Source: Nitrobacteraceae bacterium AZCC 2146 (GTDB taxonomy: Bacteria > Pseudomonadota > Alphaproteobacteria > Rhizobiales > Xanthobacteraceae). From it: a stretch of DNA of 64,000 nt. How positions within the stretch are numbered: position 1 is the first letter of the stretch; each line of letters starts with the position of its first letter. This document shows, one piece after another, positions 60,997 to 64,000 of this stretch. Location of the stretch: contig JBAGRP010000001.1 in assembly GCA_036924855.1 (NCBI GenBank), positions 7,366,001 through 7,430,000 of the forward strand, in the 5' to 3' direction. The translations under genes and the position numbers were made by a program. The notes beneath the pieces are model-generated. The model saw nothing but the letters and a program-made list of their open reading frames with translations, had not been told where the DNA came from and ran no database searches.

Positions 60997-61971
60997 CTAC
61001 TTCCCGCTGGTCCGCGTCCGCGTGACGTCCACGCTCGGCGGCACGCTCGGTCGTGTCTGTGCCGGTGCTGCCCGCGCACGGTGGCGTTCCTCGTCATAGA
61101 GGGCGGGGCGATATTTCGCGCGGGTGGCGGCCACGATGGCGCCACGCCAGGCGGCGACCATGATCAGTGCCGAGCGTTCGCTGAGAACGTCGTAGAAGCG
61201 CGACAGCCGGTAGACATTGGTCACCGACGTGCCGAATTCCGGATTGAGGAACAGCAGTACGCGCTGGAAGATTGCGCTAGGCATGCCCAGCGCCTTGGCG
61301 CAGCAGGTCAGCGGTTCGCCGCCGGGATCGTTGACGACCTGTTCGGCGATCTGATGCGGCAGCAGCAGGGCTTCGCCGAGTTCGCGGGAAAAATTGTCGC
61401 GGTCTTCGGCGAACGCTGCCATCTCCAGAATATGCATGGCGCGGGCGGCGCGGGCTTCCGGAATCCGTGCCGACGGCTTCAGCGGCGTTTCGGCGAGATT
61501 GTGCAGGATCCGCGCGCGCTCGCTGGCGGAGGCTGCAAAGAACATCGTGCTGATCTCGGACGCATCCTTCGGCTGCATCGGGAGACTCGCGGCCATCCGC
61601 ATTTGCGCGTCAGTCGGTGGTGGCGTTGTCGCCGGCGCGACCGGCGCGGAGGCCGGCGCGATCGATTGGGCGAGCGGCATCGGCTGGCCGGGTTCAAGCG
61701 GCCGCAGATTGAGCTTGTGCAGGATCGCGCGCGGGGTATGCGGATAGATCGAGAGCCTTGCGCGCACCGCGGCGCGGGTGGCGTCGTCGACCTGATCGAT
61801 CAAGCGCGCGGTCAGTTCGACGAACTGCTTTTCTTCATCGAGCGTATGCGAGCCGGCCTGGACATAGAGATCGGTCAGCACCCGCAGCAGCGTCGGACGG
61901 ATATCGACGCCCTCGCGGCGCGACAGCGTCATCAGGCCATCGAAGCCCGGAAATAGCGGAGGTGTCGTCAT
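60997..61971 (-). CDS. DUF2336 protein
   Basis: 324 residues, soluble, with the helical repeat pattern of DUF2336 (REGVDIRPTLLRVLTDLYVQ, and later SRELGEALLLPHQIAEQVVN). A Pro/Ala-rich linker sits around residues 100-125. The C-terminus is basic. The family is found across alphaproteobacteria and is of unknown function; some members are linked to cell-cycle control. Two CtrA boxes lie in its promoter region. Confidence 0.85.
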   Translation of the reverse strand: MTTPPLFPGFDGLMTLSRREGVDIRPTLLRVLTDLYVQAGSHTLDEEKQFVELTARLIDQVDDATRAAVRARLSIYPHTPRAILHKLNLRPLEPGQPMPLAQSIAPASAPVAPATTPPPTDAQMRMAASLPMQPKDASEISTMFFAASASERARILHNLAETPLKPSARIPEARAARAMHILEMAAFAEDRDNFSRELGEALLLPHQIAEQVVNDPGGEPLTCCAKALGMPSAIFQRVLLFLNPEFGTSVTNVYRLSRFYDVLSERSALIMVAAWRGAIVAATRAKYRPALYDEERHRARAAPAQTRPSVPPSVDVTRTRTSGK

Positions 61972-62021
61972 GGGCGATACGCTTACTGATGAAAACTTGA
62001 CGCAACTTTACGCCCCACCGC

Positions 62022-62037
62022 TTAAGGCCCCGTTAAC
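62022..62037. promoter_or_regulatory. CtrA box 1
   Basis: TTAAGGCCCCGTTAAC is a perfect TTAA-N7-TTAA(C) match, and the right half continues as TTAACCAT. It is 51 bp upstream of the DUF2336 start and 112 bp upstream of the gene at 62149. Confidence 0.7.
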
Positions 62038-62069
62038 CATCCGCTTTGTCCCGACGGCCAGGTACCCCG

Positions 62070-62085
62070 TTAAGAGCCCATTAAC
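62070..62085. promoter_or_regulatory. CtrA box 2
   Basis: TTAAGAGCCCATTAAC is again a perfect TTAA-N7-TTAA(C), with right half TTAACCAT. Centre-to-centre distance from box 1 is 48 bp. Both boxes point the same way. Confidence 0.7.
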
Positions 62086-62148
62086 CATGATTGCTTTTAG
62101 ATGATGACGCACCGGCCATTCGGGGAGAGCGGTGCGGAGAGAACGGGC

Positions 62149-62352
62149 ATGAGCACCATCGTCAAGTTCCCGGCGGATGCGGCAGCGCGACGGCTGGGCC
62201 TGAGCATGGGCCACGCGCCGAACGGAAGCGCCACCATCCTGATCCTGCCCGTGATCCGCATCGAACGTTCCACCGACGACTCGACCGGCGGCAGCGGCCC
62301 GGAAGAGGGCACCGCGCCGGGACGCCGCCGCAAGCGCCGCGCCCGTTCTTGA
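62149..62352 (+). CDS. Small basic conserved hypothetical protein
   Basis: 67 residues from the ATG at 62149 (start MSTIVKFPADAAARR). Middle part ATILILPVIRIERS, then a Gly/Ser/Glu linker and a strongly basic end (GRRRKRRARS). The frame is open from 62101 but the upstream part lies over promoter sequence. No domain recognised. Its promoter region has two CtrA boxes. Confidence 0.6.
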   Translation: MSTIVKFPADAAARRLGLSMGHAPNGSATILILPVIRIERSTDDSTGGSGPEEGTAPGRRRKRRARS

Positions 62353-62368
62353 TTCCGGACTTCCTAAG

Positions 62369-63151
62369 ATGCCGACGATGTCTCATCCGATCCGGACACG
62401 GCCTCGGCACCCAACGCCATTCTTCGTACTTGTCCCGTTGCTGTTGAGTGCTGCGCTTGGCGGCTGCAGCAGCGGCGATTTCGGCCGCGTCCGCCCGAGT
62501 GCGCTGAGCGATAACATGCACAGCTGGATCGGCGTGGAAGCCACCGGCAGCATCGGCCTGCCGGCCTCGCAATTCCAGCTCACCGACCAGGAACGGCTGA
62601 TGCGCGATCTGGCCTTTCCGCTGATCGAGCCGCCGCTTTCACGGCCGCTGTGGAAGAGCGTGTTCGGCGACTACAAGCCGCTGCCGTCGCCATGGCGGCA
62701 GACCCCGGTATTCGACCGCACTGCCTATGGCCGCCTCTTGATCGACGAACCGCACCGTTCGCACACCTCGCGCTACAGCGAGTTGATCGACGACGTGCGC
62801 AACGACATCCTGCGGTTCGAGGCATTCTACGCCAACGCCGCGCGCGTCATCGAACTCGACCGCAAGCGCAACGCCAGCCTGAAGCTGGTGTCCGGCCTGT
62901 CGCCGCGCGAACGCGAGGACGCGCTGGCGCGGATGGACGAGAACGCGCTGATCATCCAGTGGGTGGAGCAGTGCCTGCAGCGTCGCGTGTCGTCCTATCG
63001 CTGGGCGCTGGAGCGGCTGGTGATCCACACGCCCGATGGCCTGGCGGCGAGCGCCGACATGCTGATCGGCGAGATGGCCGCGCAGACAACGGCTGTGGCG
63101 GCATCGATCACGCCGGTACGCAATGGCAAGGTGCTGCGGGTGGGCGGGTAA
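62369..63151 (+). CDS. Conserved lipoprotein of unknown function
   Basis: About 260 residues (ATG at 62369; 62378 is equally possible). Signal peptide with lipobox LGGC (FFVLVPLLLSAALGGCSSGD). The mature part is helical and rich in Arg and Glu (RYSELIDDVRNDILRFEAFY, then ERDALARMDENALIIQWVEQ-like region). It begins 16 bp after the small basic protein, so probably co-transcribed. I do not recognise a named domain. Confidence 0.75.
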   Translation: MPTMSHPIRTRPRHPTPFFVLVPLLLSAALGGCSSGDFGRVRPSALSDNMHSWIGVEATGSIGLPASQFQLTDQERLMRDLAFPLIEPPLSRPLWKSVFGDYKPLPSPWRQTPVFDRTAYGRLLIDEPHRSHTSRYSELIDDVRNDILRFEAFYANAARVIELDRKRNASLKLVSGLSPREREDALARMDENALIIQWVEQCLQRRVSSYRWALERLVIHTPDGLAASADMLIGEMAAQTTAVAASITPVRNGKVLRVGG

Positions 63152-63165
63152 CGCCAGTCTTGTTT

Positions 63166-63209
63166 CCCGGATGCGATGCGGCACTCTTGTGCCGCCTCGC
63201 AGATCCGGG
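63166..63209. terminator. Hairpin between convergent genes
   Basis: Outer arms CCCGGAT / ATCCGGG enclose a perfect inner stem GCGGCAC TCTT GTGCCGC. More hairpins follow up to 63306 (for example CGATGC TTC GCATCG and GCTGCGC GTT GCGCAGC). The lipoprotein gene and the DUF1254-like gene converge here, so bidirectional termination is likely. The sequence also resembles the hairpin repeats elsewhere in the window. Confidence 0.55.
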
Positions 63210-63328
63210 ACCCACAACTACACTTCAGGTCGATGGGCCCCGGATCAGCAGCGCACCACGCCGCCCGAACGATGCTTCGCATCGTCGGGCTGCGCGTTGC
63301 GCAGCATCCGGGCACGATGCCTCGTTGC

Positions 63329-63907
63329 TTATCGCTTCCCGGGACTCGCCTTCGCCGGCGGTTCGGTCTGCATCTTGCAGCTCGACGCTGCGAGCGAGGC
63401 TTGCGCTTGTGCCATCAGGCCGGGCTCGGCGGCCAGCGCCTTCAGCACGATCAGGCCCGTCTCGGTGGGGGAATCGATGATCAGCCGGTCGGCGGCGGTG
63501 ACGTCTTCGTCTTCCGGCAATGCGGCGTGCTGGGTTTCGGTCATCAGGTCGAGCTCGATGACGCGGCGTCCGGCGGAGCGATCGTTGATGGCGTAGTAGG
63601 CAACATCGCTACGGGTGTAGAACGACACCGAGGTGTAGGACTGGCTGACCGGCACCGCGAGCTTGATCGGTCCGGTGGACAGATCGTAGCGGCACACCGC
63701 CAGCGCAAAGGCGGGGTCCATGAAGGGCAGCAGCGCGTTGCTGGGCTCCGTCAGCGGCAACGGTGTCACCGCGTTCAATTTGCTGATCGGCGTCAGCCGC
63801 GAATAGGCGTCCTGTGTCGCGATGCGCGGCAGCGCCAGCACGCTGACAAGATGCACGACGCCGCCGAGCAGAATGCCTCCGACGATGGCGAACAGCAGCC
63901 GGATCAT
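63329..63907 (-). CDS. DUF1254-like membrane-anchored protein
   Basis: 192 residues. An N-terminal membrane helix (MIRLLFAIVGGILLGGVVHL) is followed by a beta-rich domain (CRYDLSTGPIKLAVPVSQSY, then TSVSFYTRSDVAYYAINDRS), which resembles DUF1254. The ATG overlaps the stop of the upstream gene (ATGA). In Bradyrhizobium such genes come in pairs with a DUF1214 protein. Function unknown. Confidence 0.7.
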   Translation of the reverse strand: MIRLLFAIVGGILLGGVVHLVSVLALPRIATQDAYSRLTPISKLNAVTPLPLTEPSNALLPFMDPAFALAVCRYDLSTGPIKLAVPVSQSYTSVSFYTRSDVAYYAINDRSAGRRVIELDLMTETQHAALPEDEDVTAADRLIIDSPTETGLIVLKALAAEPGLMAQAQASLAASSCKMQTEPPAKASPGKR

Positions 63908-64000
63908 GGGCAGCCCACCGTGGCAATGGCGGGCATCGGCGCGTCGCGCTGGGTGCGGGTGGCGACGCCGACCGGCGTGTCGTAGAGCCGCAGCATCAAG
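63904..64000 (-). CDS. DUF1214-like protein, C-terminal end (cut by window)
   Basis: Only the last 31 or so codons are inside the window: LMLRLYDTPVGVATRTQRDA, then PMPAIATVGCP and a TGA that overlaps the next start. The LMLRLYDTP ending resembles DUF1214-domain proteins. The rest lies beyond position 64000. Confidence 0.5.
   Translation of the reverse strand, partial: LMLRLYDTPVGVATRTQRDAPMPAIATVGCP

Overview
The window looks like chromosome of a high-GC alphaproteobacterium of the Bradyrhizobium / Rhodopseudomonas / Afipia group (Nitrobacteraceae). The evidence is a MucR/Ros regulator, a DivJ-like membrane histidine kinase, DUF6456, DUF1491, DUF2336 and DUF5330 proteins typical of Rhizobiales, perfect CtrA boxes, and small hairpin-rich intergenic repeats. 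This assignment comes from reading the proteins; no database search was run.

Layout. 1-3.2 kb: the start of a Tat-exported repeat protein, a small hypothetical gene and a Bcr/CflA drug exporter. 3.3-10.3 kb: a minus-strand methylmalonyl-CoA mutase block (mutA, a GFA-type zinc protein, mutB, an MntA/HepT toxin-antitoxin-like pair, meaB, pcp). 10.5-12.2 kb: the folate operon folP-folB-folK. 12.4-23.3 kb: small proteins, a HerA-like ATPase, two divergent GT87 membrane glycosyltransferases, an M20 peptidase, a class II aldolase, and a MocR regulator divergent from an EamA exporter. 23.3-28 kb: a minus-strand copper/envelope-stress-type locus (DUF305 protein, YVTN beta-propeller, ECF sigma factor, anti-sigma factor, copC, copD). 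28-36.7 kb: a GT-C glycosyltransferase, a membrane protein, MucR, a frameshifted DUF6456 gene, SufE, DUF5330, a DivJ-like kinase with an overlapping peptidoglycan-binding protein, and DUF1491.

36.6-61.0 kb is the most notable region. A 31-bp perfect direct repeat lies at the 3' end of the DUF1491 gene (36639-36669) and again just before DUF2336 (60933-60963), framing a 24.3-kb segment that reads as a genomic island. It carries a near-complete type II secretion system (gspE-F-G-H-I-J-K-L-M-N/C in overlapping order, divergent gspD with a Sel1-repeat gene, and a short prepilin peptidase). It also carries three exported PF04185 phosphoesterases (phospholipase C / acid phosphatase superfamily), an EfeO-like M75 protein coupled to a di-heme peroxidase, and a LolA-like exported protein. 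Debris of other elements is present: an IS630 copy killed by three indels, an IS110 scrap, a livM scrap and a FUSC-transporter scrap. My working model is that the secretion system is dedicated to releasing the co-encoded phosphoesterases. No integrase was found inside.

61-64 kb returns to ordinary chromosome: DUF2336, two perfect CtrA boxes in a divergent promoter, a small basic protein, a lipoprotein, and a DUF1254/DUF1214-type pair cut by the window end. No rRNA, tRNA or CRISPR array was recognised.
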